NCBI RefSeq assembly: GCF_016859285.1
Contig: NC_053414.1
Span: 25,825,530-25,889,529 of the forward strand
Source: Xiphias gladius
Lineage: Eukaryota; Chordata; Actinopteri; Istiophoriformes; Xiphiidae
DNA: 64,000 nucleotides
Direction of reading: 5' to 3'
This document shows, piece after piece, positions 25,606 to 36,608 of the stretch. The position numbers and the translations under genes are program-made. Every line of letters starts with the position of its first letter. The first letter of the stretch is position 1. The notes under the pieces were generated by a model that searched no databases, had not been told where the DNA came from, and saw only the letters and a list, made by a program, of their open reading frames with translations.

Positions 25606-26373
25606 ATGTATTTGACATTTGTTTCCAACGCATGGCCTCCCAGAGCGCATGATGACGGACAATGGCACTCGGCTTCTTTTGAAAAAATTCAAAACATATC
25701 TCTGAGAAAATGGCATTACTCTTTGCCGTTTCACACCAAACTGATCACAGGCAAACAGTGAAGACGAAGCACAGAACAGAACACTTTGTAACGCCATACG
25801 TACTGCTCATACTGAAGCTACAGACTGCCGCACTGATCTCAACGTTTACCACAGCAACCCCCAACTGTTTTAATGGCCGCAGTCCATCAGAGCTGCTATT
25901 TAACCACTAGATCAGTATGTTGCTGTAAGGAAGTTGCATGGAAGGGGAAGGGACATGTGAATGCAGACAGATTTAGAAGAGCAAAAGACAGCACAGTGCA
26001 ACAGGGCCATACGCTGTCGTGAACTGGAAAGGAAATTCAGTCATTTTTGAAAAGGATGGCAGGAAGATGACACGTCATGTGTTATTAGTGAAGGGACAGT
26101 GCTGATTAGCGTAGATGGAGAGAGGCTGAACACCCAACCTGCTGAGATGCAAGCACCAGATGAAATTCCTCTGAAGGAAAGTCGACCTCAAGCAGCCGGG
26201 CCAAAGATGGCCAATTTACAGACTAATCACTTAGACAGACATTGCCATAATGGAGCAGATAATCTCCAGCATTGTCTTAATTGGAGAGTAGTCCAACCCT
26301 CGCTATTCAGGTCATTTTTCTATATGCAAAAAGAAAATGCTTTGTAAAAGTTTTGGTCAAATTTCGGCTTGAA

Positions 26374-26514
26374 TGTATGTCACTACTGGGAGGTGAAAGG
26401 TTAAGAGGTTACGTAGTTTTTGTTCCCAGATGCTACTGGAGTGTGGACAGAATAAACGTTAACTGTCTCAACCGTATAATGTGTTTGGTGTTAAAGTTGG
26501 GCAAGAACACTACA
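26374..26514 (+). repeat. 3' LTR of the Gypsy-type element
   Basis: Aligned to the 5' LTR over its length; ends GCAAGAACACTACA followed directly by the target duplication GTAGG. Visible divergence between the two LTRs indicates an old insertion. Confidence 0.8.
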
Positions 26515-27008
26515 GTAGGTGGTATATGTCAAAGTAACGCCCAAGGTTTCCCAACAGAACATTGTCCAGAGCATCTTGCTGCCCCCGCCTGTTTGCCTTC
26601 CTCCCATAGCGTATCCTGCTGCGATCTCTTCCCTAAGGTAAATGACACACACGCACCTGACAATCTACTTGCTGTAAAAGAAAATGTGATTCATCAGACC
26701 AGGCCACCTTCTTCCATTGCCTCACATGTCCATTGTAGGCCCTTTCAGCGGTGCACAGGGGTCAGCGTGGACACTCTGATTTGGGAATGCTCTGACTCAG
26801 TCCTCTAGCCATCACAAACTGGCCCTTGTCAAAGTCTCTCAGATCCTTACACTTGCCCATTTTTCCTGCTTCCAACACATCAACTTCAAGAACTGGATGT
26901 TCACTTGCTGCCTAATATATCCCACCTCTTGACAGGTTCCATTGTAAGGAGATAATTAATGGTATTCACTTCGGCTGTCAGTGGTTTTCACATTGTGCCT
27001 GATCAGTG
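26515..27008 (-). mobile_element. Tc1/mariner-like transposon remnant, 5' part with terminal inverted repeat
   Basis: Continues the element interrupted at 23683. On the minus strand it starts at its terminus CACTGATCAG (plus-strand GATCAGTG ending at 27008, followed by the TA target). It then runs through the first part of the transposase (plus-strand signature TGCCCATTTTTCCTGCTTCC at about 26857) to the middle of the gene. An internal deletion joins the region near GACACTCTGA to GAATGCTCTGAC at about 26780. Confidence 0.85.
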
Positions 27009-27066
27009 TACATTTTTTTCAGGTCTATGTTAATTTTACTGTCTGCAAGAGCCTTTGTTGTTTGCT

Positions 27067-27067
27067 G

Positions 27068-27121
<54 letters not shown>
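27067..27121 (+). repeat. (TATC)n microsatellite
   Basis: About 13 tetranucleotide units, close beyond the Tc1 terminus. Confidence 0.95.
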
Positions 27122-27122
<1 letters not shown>

Positions 27123-27779
27123 GTGGAATATGTTAATCTTTCTTTTGACCGATGATAATGCTGTCTGCAACTTGAGCAGAGAGAGGAGAACAGAGAGCTT
27201 AAATTAAAAAATCAAACAAAGGGAACGAGATAGGGAAAACAAATGAGAAGGATAAGGACAAGGGCAATAAATAAGGCACATGCTCATCTCTCATTTTCAC
27301 TTTTACCATAAGCCAGTGTCAAATGTGTTGGTATAATTGGCCCTGAACAGCTAAGTGAAACAAATGGCTTTTATTCAAAATCTGTATATATTATGATGTC
27401 ATGCCTGCATTGTGTGTTGTGTAATTAAATTAAGAGTGGTAGAAACGGCCAAAACATCCATAGTCTACCTCTCTTTTGTATCTCGGTATTTAACACACAA
27501 ACATCACAAAATTCTTTCCCTGCATGAGGTTCCCAAACTGGGGTCCTGGGACCCACCAAAGGTCCTTCCCAGTCATTATCAGAATTCATTTTATCTTTGC
27601 CTCATTAAACTAAACATGTTCATCAGGTGATAATATATAATAATGACCGATGAGAGAATATATAACAGTGACTCTGTGCTAAAACCGGCTGAAGGGCGTG
27701 CTGTTACATGCTATTATTGGACGTCTCAGTATAACAAGGTGTCCGTGTAAACGCATTCATGCCCTTGTTATAAACTTAA

Positions 27780-28246
27780 CCACTCCCGTAAAAGAGATGG
27801 CATTACACCGCGGAGGAAGGATGGCGATGGAGACGGAGGGGTGGAGGGGAGAGAAAAAAGAGAGGGGTTAACAACACACACAGAGAGAGACTCTCGCGCG
27901 GAGAGACAGAGGACAAAAACGTGACTAGGCAGCCTAAGAGCTGTTATGCAACCGCTGACCTACTAACACATATTTCTAGAAAGGGAGCCGGAGAAACTGG
28001 AGCAAAGTGTCCGGCAGCACACAACACACAGGCAGCCCGAGCCAAAAGACCGAAACAGCATCCACCCAACCCGCTGGCTCAACCACAACTGACCGGAGCA
28101 CCGACAGGAAAAAAAGAGAATAAAGTTTTTTTTTCTTTTTTTGGGAGGTTTCTTCTAAAGGGACAAGCGAAGGAGGAAACGGGAGCGAGACAGCTTTTGT
28201 GTCGGGGAAGCCTAAATCTTTTCCCCCTCCTCCAGGACATGGAAAG
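27780..28246 (+). promoter_or_regulatory. Promoter and non-coding exon 1 of nfil3 copy 2
   Basis: A GC-rich, CpG-containing segment (CGCGCGGAGAG near 27893) ending in the strong donor AAAG|GTATGT, exon end 28246. The transcription start cannot be placed exactly; a range of 27.8-28.0 kb is likely. The exon carries an ATG at 28239 that, after splicing to 34190, makes a three-codon ORF (ATG GAA AGG TAG). A (TG)n tract follows early in the intron (28351-28394). Confidence 0.6.
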
Positions 28247-28349
28247 GTATGTTTGACTGAGCGGCGGGCTGCATGCCGCCCTTTGTCTTTGCCTATTTGT
28301 ATCTCTACGTTTTCTTTATTCGGCGTGGTTAAATACACTGGTGTTTCAG

Positions 28350-28394
<45 letters not shown>

Positions 28395-31140
28395 GAGATG
28401 AGGACGTGATGCTTATGGCCGGTTATTGTTCACATGGCGACTCTCGGCTTCTGCCGGCAGACCCGCGCGTCCGTCCGTGACTTTGAGACGTTTGCGGCTG
28501 TTTTTGTCACATCAAATGCGCTGCTCGCTATGCTAATGTGCTACTTTGTAGCCGGTTCTGTCGCGCGTTCTCGCGTTTTTTATTTTTTATTGACGTGAAA
28601 CATGTAGTATGACTGGGGAAACGTAGCTGGACATGCCCCACATTATGTGCTCAATGTCAAGGCGAGGTAATCTCCCTCATGGTGGTGTTTTCCAGGGAAT
28701 GGGGGGCAGCTGCTGTGCTGTTGCTGTGCCGTCTGGTTAATGCAGACACAAGGTGTACTATATTAGCTCCTGCACGTGGCATGCGGCTGTTTGTATGTGC
28801 ATGTTGTTTTCACGTTCTTCGCTAAATGACCGTAATTGCTGAGAGAATAATTCATCTCCTCGGCCGTCCGTCCGATGCCGACACTAGACTGGATTAAGGC
28901 ATGGCTTCTTTTAGGATGCTAATTCATTTAAAGGGTATTGTTTATGGCACGTTTTTTGAAGAAAAAAAAAACGTCTAAAAATAATGTAAAAGTGGAGGTT
29001 ATGGGAAAGTTTATTAAAGATCATATGTAAAAAATGCCCAACCTCCATAATGTTTTAAGTATAGATATTCTGTAGTGATAAATTCCAGGAGTATTACAGA
29101 GACACTACAGGGTAAAAACGTGTAATGCAACAGTAATCTACTATAAACTACAATTTGGAAAATACTAAAATTTTTGATGCTCATGTTTCTATTAAACCCA
29201 GTTTTCTCCAGATGTGTAGAACATTTGCTACTGCTTTTAGGTTACATCACTATCACATAGGCTAATAAATGTTCAAGTTCAAAGGAAAAAGGACAAAATG
29301 TCTGATTTCTATTTAGAGTGAGTCAGTGGCTGGTTTTTTTTTTTTTTTTTTTAAACTCATGAGGTGTGTTAAGTTAAGCACAGAGCTTTGCTTTGAGGGA
29401 GTTGGAGGGTATGACATAACCAGCGCACAGCAGGGAGAAGCAATAAACAGCAGCTCTCTCCTGGGACAGAGAGGCCTCTAATTGATTCCCGTTCACACCC
29501 TGCTCTTTCTTCCCATCATTCATATCCACATTAACACTAAATCCTTCTCTCCAAATAAGATAGATATTTTGCAATTCTGCACAGGGGAAATTGTATTTTA
29601 GAAATGTTTTCTTCAGTGATGTAACACAGCTGCTCAATGTCTGTGAGCTATTTTTAACTTGCTTAGTCTTTCTCCTCCAAGAGAAAACATGGAGCAGAAA
29701 AAAAAGCAGAAGCAAGGCTAAGCCAGATGTAACAGTCTTTGCTGTTCCATATAAAGTTCGTCTCCCAAGATCCTGTCGCGTTGTTGGTAAATTAGACAAT
29801 TAAACATCCAAGATGTGATGCAATGCATGGAAACCCCTGTCTGGCAAAGTCAGGCAGAGTTCTGGTGAGCTCTTAGTCTGCCTGCTGCCAGCTGGTCTGG
29901 TTTCAGAGCCGTCTGCATTGCCCTGTCCCAGCCAGCTCTCTGAATATAGGTCAGACCTGTATTTGGGTGAGGAGACACATGAGGTATACGGGGCAAGCTG
30001 TGGACTACTTTGACCACTCTGTCTGTTGCCCTGAGGAATAGACCACCGATTTGTGCAGACTTTACTAACTTAAGCCATTTGTCCCAGTTTTCTTACTTTA
30101 ATTACTGTTAATCAGAAGGTTTACTATTTTTTTCTCTTGGTGATTTTACTTTGTGAATCTGCTGACTGTAAGTAGCTAAAACCTTTGACTTGTTAGTATA
30201 AATTCGGAATATGTTGCAGGAAATCAGATTTAACTGAAAAAGATATAGGTCACATGTTACTAATTGACCAAGTAAGATTTACATCACTAATCAGCAGATG
30301 TGTAAATGTGTACTAATTAGTACATTTAAAAAAATAAGGTCATGCTTATTTATTAGACTCATCCCTTAACAAAGTTATAACCTTCTCTCAAAAAGGTGCT
30401 TTTATCTGTAAGTTTTAGGATTCTGTCACTTATCACTAGTACAAGTTGAAGTGTTTTTAGTTACACATTACTCTGAGGAAGTGTTAAATGACACACAATC
30501 ACATACTGTAGGTCTCACTGACTGACCTGGAATGTCTGGATTCCTGTCTCCTACTTTTGTTTCTTGACACCAAATCATGAGGCAAAATGGAGGCTCCTAG
30601 CTTGGACTCCTCCACGTGTGTGGTGTTGGATCACTTAAAAGATGGAGGAGGGGAAGAGGATGCCATGCGTTTTACTCACACTTGCCTCAGAGGGGGTCAG
30701 AGGTGAAGCATTTATCCCGGAGTGGCAAGTGCCTGGGAACTTATTTCTTTTTTCACAGTCAAAAAACACTGAACCAATCTGCTTACAGTAGCTGCAGTAA
30801 ATCATCCTTTTTTTTTAATGGGAAATTAGCCTCTGCACAAAAAGCCAATTACCCAGTTAGCTTGTCCAGTACCCCTGTCTTTTCCAGCTTAGGTCTTTGC
30901 TTTTATTCAGAGAACAACATTCACAGAGAGGATAGTGAAAAGGGAGCTTTCAGGCATTCATAGCCATTAACCTGTAGCTTCTGCTGCTATGCAATATGCG
31001 TGTGTTACACAAGCTTTTGCTCTGCAACAAGAGAGATTCAGAGCACGTACGTTACGAGCAACAACAGCAGCCCCTCCCCATGCAGTCCTGAGAGAGAGCA
31101 AGTTATGTGTGAATCTGGCTGCAGAGATGGGTGTGTGCTC

Positions 31141-31148
31141 TGACGTCA
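31141..31148. promoter_or_regulatory. Full CRE palindrome in nfil3 intron 1
   Basis: TGACGTCA is the complete CREB/ATF site. A MEF2 consensus CTATTTTTAG lies 290 bp downstream (31430-31439). Both are read directly; use as an enhancer is inferred. Confidence 0.35.
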
Positions 31149-31969
31149 ATGCCATCTCCCTATCTCTCCCTATCATTTTTCCTTTGCTACTGATGCATAT
31201 TGTTATGTGCTGCATAAGGCGTTGCAGGGTTTCTAGAGCGAACAGGAATTAATGTTGAAAATCACTGGGGCTTTCATAATCCGATTTTTGGGCAGATGGT
31301 GTATCCAAGTTTGTCTCTTTTACTCCTCCTGCTGCAGTTTCTGTAAAACTCCTCTCATTTACATCAGCTGAATTCCTCCCGTCACACCATCACTCCTGCT
31401 TCCTCCCTCCCTCACCTCTTTCTGTCGCTCTATTTTTAGAGTGCACTCTAATACTCTCCTTCTCTCTCCTGCCCTCCCTCCCATGCAGTCCCACTGACCT
31501 ATTTTATGGCGCACCGTCAAAGACAGGAGGAGTGTTTACTGCTTAGCGTCGTTTCTAGGTCAGTGGGACAGCGCAGACGTTGCGTGTTTCCTTCCTACCC
31601 GCCTTTGTTTCGCGCCCACCCTCCACCCCCTCCCCTGCAAGTCTTTATGAAAATGATTCAGGGTCGGGGAGAGAGATGGGGGCTGACCCTACATTTTTCC
31701 ACATCTGTTGGTGGTTGTGTCCAAATCCCTTTTCTGTTCAGCATAGCTTTACTCCAATTCATCAAGAAAAGAAGACAAACAAAAGATGGAAGAAATGTTG
31801 TTTTTCAACTCACAGGAAAATCCAATTTGAAGAATAGCCTGCGGCATATCTAGACTAAGCCCCTGAGTTACAGCATCACAGGCACAGGCGCGGGTAAATA
31901 AATGGTTAATTATTCTGAGCCATAGTCAAGCTGTTTCAAGGTCACAATGTGGGTTTTTTTGAATGTGAG

Positions 31970-31979
31970 ATTATGTAAC
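31970..31979. promoter_or_regulatory. NFIL3/PAR-bZIP D-box, site 1
   Basis: ATTATGTAAC fits RTTAYRTAAY, the sequence bound by NFIL3 and its activator antagonists DBP/TEF/HLF. Confidence 0.4.
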
Positions 31980-32955
31980 AGGGTCATTGACTCCGGGGGA
32001 ACCAGAGAAATGCAGCAATTAGTCTGGAGAAGACATTTACTAGATTTAATAGTTATGCGGCATTGACTCTGTGGTGCGAAGTAAGTGTTTTGTGATATGG
32101 GAACAATACACTGCAGCACAGTCAAAGAAGGTCGATGTGAGTCGGTGTTGTTCTACTCTGTATGGGATGTGAGTGTGTTTTTTTGCCCTCTTGCCATCTT
32201 GGTTTAAATAGCGGGAACAGTCAGTGGAGATTGTTTGTTCAGGTCTGCTTTCTCTGCTTGTGCCATGTCTGGTCTCAGTTTCCAGGCATGAGTTGGGACC
32301 CCTAAATTCCTCCACACCTTCTTATGCCTGACATTATGTTTGCCTGCCAAAGTTTTAAAACAAAGTCTAAAGCTCTCAAAATGAAATTGTATTTACTGAT
32401 CGTAGGTCACATTTCTTGCCCTACATGATGCCAGCATGGACCGACAGCAATAGCAGCTTCAACAAAACCAATGCCCAGTGTACTATATTAATACCGACTT
32501 TTGCCAGTTTTTGAGGTAGAGAGTCAAAAAGTTTCAGAGAATTTCTGCTGGTTCCAGTCACTGCTGCTTCGATAGCATAACACAAATCCTTGACATAACC
32601 CCTGCATCAATATGTTATTGGCATAGTACTTCTTCTTATTTGCATTTCAGTAATCAAGGTTTGAAAGGCTCAAAAAAAGTCCCTTGACAACTGACAGAAC
32701 TGGACTGAGGTGAGATTGTGAGGGTTCAGTGTACATTAAACTGTGATTGTGCTTCACAGATTCTAGTTTCCAGTGTTTGAAATTTGGTGACCTAAAAAAT
32801 AATAGAAAAAAAATAGGGAAATAATAGGCAAGTAAAAGCATTTCTGATGATAGAAGTTGATCTTTGTGCTACATCTAATTCCCGCATTGCAAATGAAAAG
32901 TGACACCAGAGGAGTCATTGTTACCACAGGCACAGTGACCTAGATTATTGCATTC

Positions 32956-32958
<3 letters not shown>

Positions 32959-33040
<82 letters not shown>
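32959..33040 (+). repeat. (GT)n microsatellite, 82 bp, uninterrupted
   Basis: A pure GT tract inside nfil3 intron 1. Confidence 0.97.
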
Positions 33041-33041
<1 letters not shown>

Positions 33042-33181
33042 TTAAAAAGATATTTGCATGTTTGTAATGAACTTCAGGGCTCAGTGGATTGATGTGTCAT
33101 TAATTACTGCATATCAACTGTGTAATGCTGTGCAGTGAGAGAACCAGAGGAATTAGGCTTAAAACAAGAGCAGATCTAGTT

Positions 33182-33191
33182 ATTACATAAC
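33182..33191. promoter_or_regulatory. NFIL3/PAR-bZIP D-box, site 2
   Basis: ATTACATAAC fits RTTAYRTAAY, in nfil3 intron 1. Confidence 0.35.
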
Positions 33192-33949
33192 GCTGGACTG
33201 CCGTCAGCATCCATCAGTGCTGCACTGGGCACTATTGTTAACTTCATGGCGCAAGACATGTTGGGTGGGCAGAGCTTCTTGTAGGGCTACGATGTTGACA
33301 CAACATACGGAAGTTCAGCAGCTTCTGGTGTTGTGTAATTTCAGACAGAGTGGCAGCTACCAGAGAAACTGAGACATTACAGCTGTAATGGAGATCTCCT
33401 GCTCCCCCAAAGACACACACAAAGATACACACACACACAGCCTAACACAGGTGTGTGACTAAATGTGTCAGTGACAGAAATTACTCCCATAAGCCCATTT
33501 CAGCCATTCCTCAATTGAGTGTGATGCATTACTTTAAGTTCGGTCCAGTATTCATAACTCTCATTTCAGTCCCCAGTGATGCAGAAAATAAAACATAAAA
33601 GCAGAGATTATGTTAACATATTATTTGTTTCATCACAAACCATATTATAACTACAGTAATATATCGTAGAATAAGTGTGGTGATACATCAGATGTATCGT
33701 CATCTACTCTTTCCCTCCCTTAGCCCTTTATATCTGTAAGTTTCAGCAGAGCTGACACCAGGTCAGTCTGCCTCAGTCCTTGTTATGTGACTATGACAGT
33801 GCTTCTGTCTTACACAAGAGTTCTGCAGTAGCAGCAGCAGCCCTGTGCACTCGTGTGTGTTGCTACTCAAGCTCTGCGTCCACCCGCTTTTTTCTCTGTA
33901 AAGTCAAGGAAACAAACACAAGAAAGACAAACATTGTGTAATGTTAGGA

Positions 33950-33959
33950 GTTATGTAAT
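33950..33959. promoter_or_regulatory. NFIL3/PAR-bZIP D-box, site 3
   Basis: GTTATGTAAT fits RTTAYRTAAY, 230 bp before the coding exon of nfil3 copy 2. Confidence 0.4.
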
Positions 33960-34471
33960 AGATTTTCAGTGCGGGTTGAATTGTGATAAACAGACTGTGT
34001 ATTGATCTCAAGCCTTAGAGGTCACACTAAAGGGACCAACATTAAAGCTTTGCACTACAGTTCATGGGTCTGTTTTTTACCTGACTAAATTGTAAATATA
34101 TAGCACAATGAACTTCAGTTGTTTTACAGCTAATATAACTCTCTCCATCTCTTCCCCTCCCTCTTTCTCTCACTGTCTCCATAAACCAGGTAGTGGTCAG
34201 CAAACAGCAGCACTGAATCTAGATCCTCAGGGAGCCCCGAAGTAGACGGACTGACCTATATCCTGTCTAAGGCACTAAGAGAAGCGGGGCAACGGCCTGA
34301 CAGGCATCACAGCTCTGCTGAAGATTGAGGAAGACGCCGATAAACTCAAAATCACCTCCAGGGAGACTCCAAAAACTGCTTCGAACAATTTACCAAGATA
34401 ACTGGAAGACTCTTTGCTCTAAATATAAACTTGCTTCTTTTTTTAGGTTCCTCGTTCACAACACTAGTTCA

Positions 34472-34635
34472 ATGTCTGAGGTTTTTGTGGAGTTCCACCT
34501 CTTTTTAATCTTCTTGGCTAATTTGGACACCTGAACTTTTTGATCTTGAAAAATTATCAACGGAAATCAATGAGGCTATCTCTTCAAGGAGCACAAATAC
34601 CTCATCCAGAAGTTTTTGCCGATCCTGCGACATAG
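34472..34635 (+). other. Two short uORFs in the nfil3 copy 2 leader
   Basis: In exon 2 (from 34190), ATG 34472 opens 20 codons to TGA 34532-34534, and ATG 34570 opens 21 codons to TAG 34633-34635. Both end before the main ATG at 34743. Together with the junction-spanning three-codon ORF from exon 1, they give a leader likely to restrain translation. Confidence 0.55.
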
Positions 34636-34742
34636 GTCACACTCCTTAGTAACAAAGCAGAAGGCTCATATAGTTTTTAATCTTTTCCCTTCCCCCCTTT
34701 GCCCTTTGCTGGAGTCACACTCTGGCCCCCAGCTGGGAAAAA

Positions 34743-36608
34743 ATGGAAAGTCTCAGTCTACACTTCCCATCCACCAGCAACAAGAATGCCATGGAGGTAG
34801 ATACTTTTTCTTCCTACAGCGGGAGCCTTCCATCCCCTGTTCCTGAAGGTGGAGCGCGGATCAGCCGCCAGGCTAAAGGTAGCAAACCTACTGTGACTTC
34901 CCGTCGCAAGCGTGAGTTCATTTCTGATGAGAAGAAAGATGCTTCCTATTGGGAAAAACGGAGGAAGAACAATGAAGCAGCAAAGCGCTCAAGGGAAAAG
35001 CGTCGTCTTAATGACATGGTGCTAGAGAACCGGGTCATGGCGCTGAATGAGGAGAACGTTCGCCTAAAGACAGAACTCCTTCAGCTGAAGTTGCGCTTTG
35101 GCCTCATTAGCACAGCCTCCTACATGGAGAAAAGTCAGCAGATCTCCAACAGTGCTGCAGGTGGCAACACTGGTAGCAATGGGAGTAGCACCAACGGCAC
35201 CCCAAACAGTAACGCCTACCTCTCAAGCAGCGGATACTCCAGTGCGTCCCAGGTCATGCTGAATTCTGACTCATCTGAAACTGAACAGTCAACCCGCGGT
35301 GAGCGCCACAGCGCGCTCCACAAGTACTCTCCGCGGGGCTCCGTTTCTGACATGTCTGACGGTTCCTCCAGAGACAGCCCAGAACCCATGGGCTACAACA
35401 TAAAGAAGGAGCCCTCAAGTATGGAGATGGCCAGGCTGGAAAGCAACGGGATTCCCGATGGGATCCCCAATGGGATACCAAATGCGATGCCAACTGGGGC
35501 TTACCATGGCAACCACACTTCTCTGGTTTCTCCTCACCAGCAGAGCACCCAATTGGCTGAAAGTGCCATGGACTACCAGCACCACCAACAGCAGCAGCAG
35601 CAGTGCCACATGGAGGCCTCCAGCCCCGCTCCTCAGGCTACTTCTGCACATAGGAGTGTCATCTTGTACCGTTCCAGCAGTGGCTGTTACCCCATGGAGA
35701 GCCAGAGGCCAGAGGACCAGCAGAGCAGACCATCGCATCATGGCCAGCAGACCTTGACCTCCAAGTTCTCTGATTGCTCAGTGACCATCACAGAGGTTGC
35801 TGAGAAGCTAGAGAGGACGAAGACTTTGGACTCCCCTCAGTATGAATACACCAGTTGTCATGCTGAGTCAGCAGAGGAGCTGCAGCATAAGTACCATCCC
35901 CACGCCCAACATGACAACCATCATCATTACAGCTACCAGGGTCAGGAGAACGGTCTTCACCACACAGAGAGACACCAGAACCCCTTTGCCCCTGATCTGA
36001 TCCACAACACTGAGGAGGGCAAGTCCTCCTTCACACAGCACAACGGCTACCTCAACACACTGGATGAAGAGCCCCCGGTGCTCACCTACGAGGGAGGCCC
36101 CCAAGCTGACGGTTTCTACCAGGAGAACTCCTCCGCTAAAGACACCTCTTCCAGTGATGGAGACCCTCGTAGCTCTGACAAGGAGGGCTCCACAGATGAC
36201 GAGTCCCCCTCCTCGTCCTCCTCAGACATCAGCAGCTACCACCAGAAGGCAGTGGGAGTTGCCGGTTCGCACGGAGAGTGCCAAGCCGAGGTCAAAGCCA
36301 CTGCTCTGCCTCACAAACTTCGCCTCAAGTACAGAGCACTGTCCAGTGGAGCAGCAGGAGCGCAGGTAGAGGGCCCAGTCAGCACCTCCATGTCCCCTTC
36401 TCCCACCTTGCCCCAGCACCCTTACTTAGCTCTACCCAGCAACCCTCACAGCGGTCAGGCCAACGGGGACAGCAAAGACGTGGAGAATGAGACTGAGTAT
36501 GCAGAAGAGGTCAAGCCTCAAGTGAATGAGAGGGCGGAGACTAAAAAGGAGGGTGGGAAGAAGGGATCCATCAGTGGGAGGGGTGGTCGTAATAAGAGGC
36601 GAGACTAA
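34743..36608 (+). CDS. nfil3: NFIL3/E4BP4-type bZIP factor, copy 2 (621 aa)
   Basis: A single coding exon after a non-coding exon 1 (end 28246) and acceptor at 34189/34190. The ATG at 34743 has A at -3 and G at +4. [20 protein letters not shown] at about 55-74 leads into the basic region [19 protein letters not shown] and the zipper [19 protein letters not shown] (about 98-116). It matches human NFIL3 more closely than copy 1 does in this region. A SUMO-type motif IKKEP lies near residue 221, where human has [14 protein letters not shown] near 520 is the conserved NFIL3 motif. Between these are low-complexity stretches: a short [12 protein letters not shown] repeat, Gln and His runs, and an acidic/Ser segment. 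At 621 aa it is longer than mammalian NFIL3 (about 460). The tail ends in basic [18 protein letters not shown] and lacks the LSxEVxxLKRL tail that copy 1 keeps. It is a nuclear D-box repressor by family. Confidence 0.93.
   Translation: MESLSLHFPSTSNKNAMEVDTFSSYSGSLPSPVPEGGARISRQAKGSKPTVTSRRKREFISDEKKDASYWEKRRKNNEAAKRSREKRRLNDMVLENRVMALNEENVRLKTELLQLKLRFGLISTASYMEKSQQISNSAAGGNTGSNGSSTNGTPNSNAYLSSSGYSSASQVMLNSDSSETEQSTRGERHSALHKYSPRGSVSDMSDGSSRDSPEPMGYNIKKEPSSMEMARLESNGIPDGIPNGIPNAMPTGAYHGNHTSLVSPHQQSTQLAESAMDYQHHQQQQQQCHMEASSPAPQATSAHRSVILYRSSSGCYPMESQRPEDQQSRPSHHGQQTLTSKFSDCSVTITEVAEKLERTKTLDSPQYEYTSCHAESAEELQHKYHPHAQHDNHHHYSYQGQENGLHHTERHQNPFAPDLIHNTEEGKSSFTQHNGYLNTLDEEPPVLTYEGGPQADGFYQENSSAKDTSSSDGDPRSSDKEGSTDDESPSSSSSDISSYHQKAVGVAGSHGECQAEVKATALPHKLRLKYRALSSGAAGAQVEGPVSTSMSPSPTLPQHPYLALPSNPHSGQANGDSKDVENETEYAEEVKPQVNERAETKKEGGKKGSISGRGGRNKRRD

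Larger units (their letters stand above)
23684..26514 (+). mobile_element. Degenerate Ty3/Gypsy-type LTR element inserted in a Tc1 remnant
   Basis: A 2831-bp insertion flanked by a perfect 5-bp target duplication GTAGG (23679-23683 and 26515-26519). Terminal repeats begin TGTA and end with a CACTAYA-type terminus; the 5' LTR is 23684-23834 (151 bp) and the 3' LTR is 26374-26514 (141 bp). Between them, in order, lie gag fragments (23955-24585, two frames), a damaged zinc knuckle (near 24600), the start of a reverse transcriptase region (near 25000) and an integrase piece (25324-25605). Most of reverse transcriptase and RNase H are missing, and several frameshifts and stops are present, so the element is inactive. 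Confidence 0.85.
28247..34189 (+). other. Intron 1 of nfil3 copy 2
   Basis: A 5.9-kb intron with donor GTATGT and acceptor ATAAACCAG. No internal gene recognised. It contains three exact RTTAYRTAAY D-box sites (31970, 33182, 33950), a CRE palindrome (31141), a MEF2 consensus (31430), a T run (about 29333-29352) and a long (GT)n tract (32959-33040). Confidence 0.65.
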
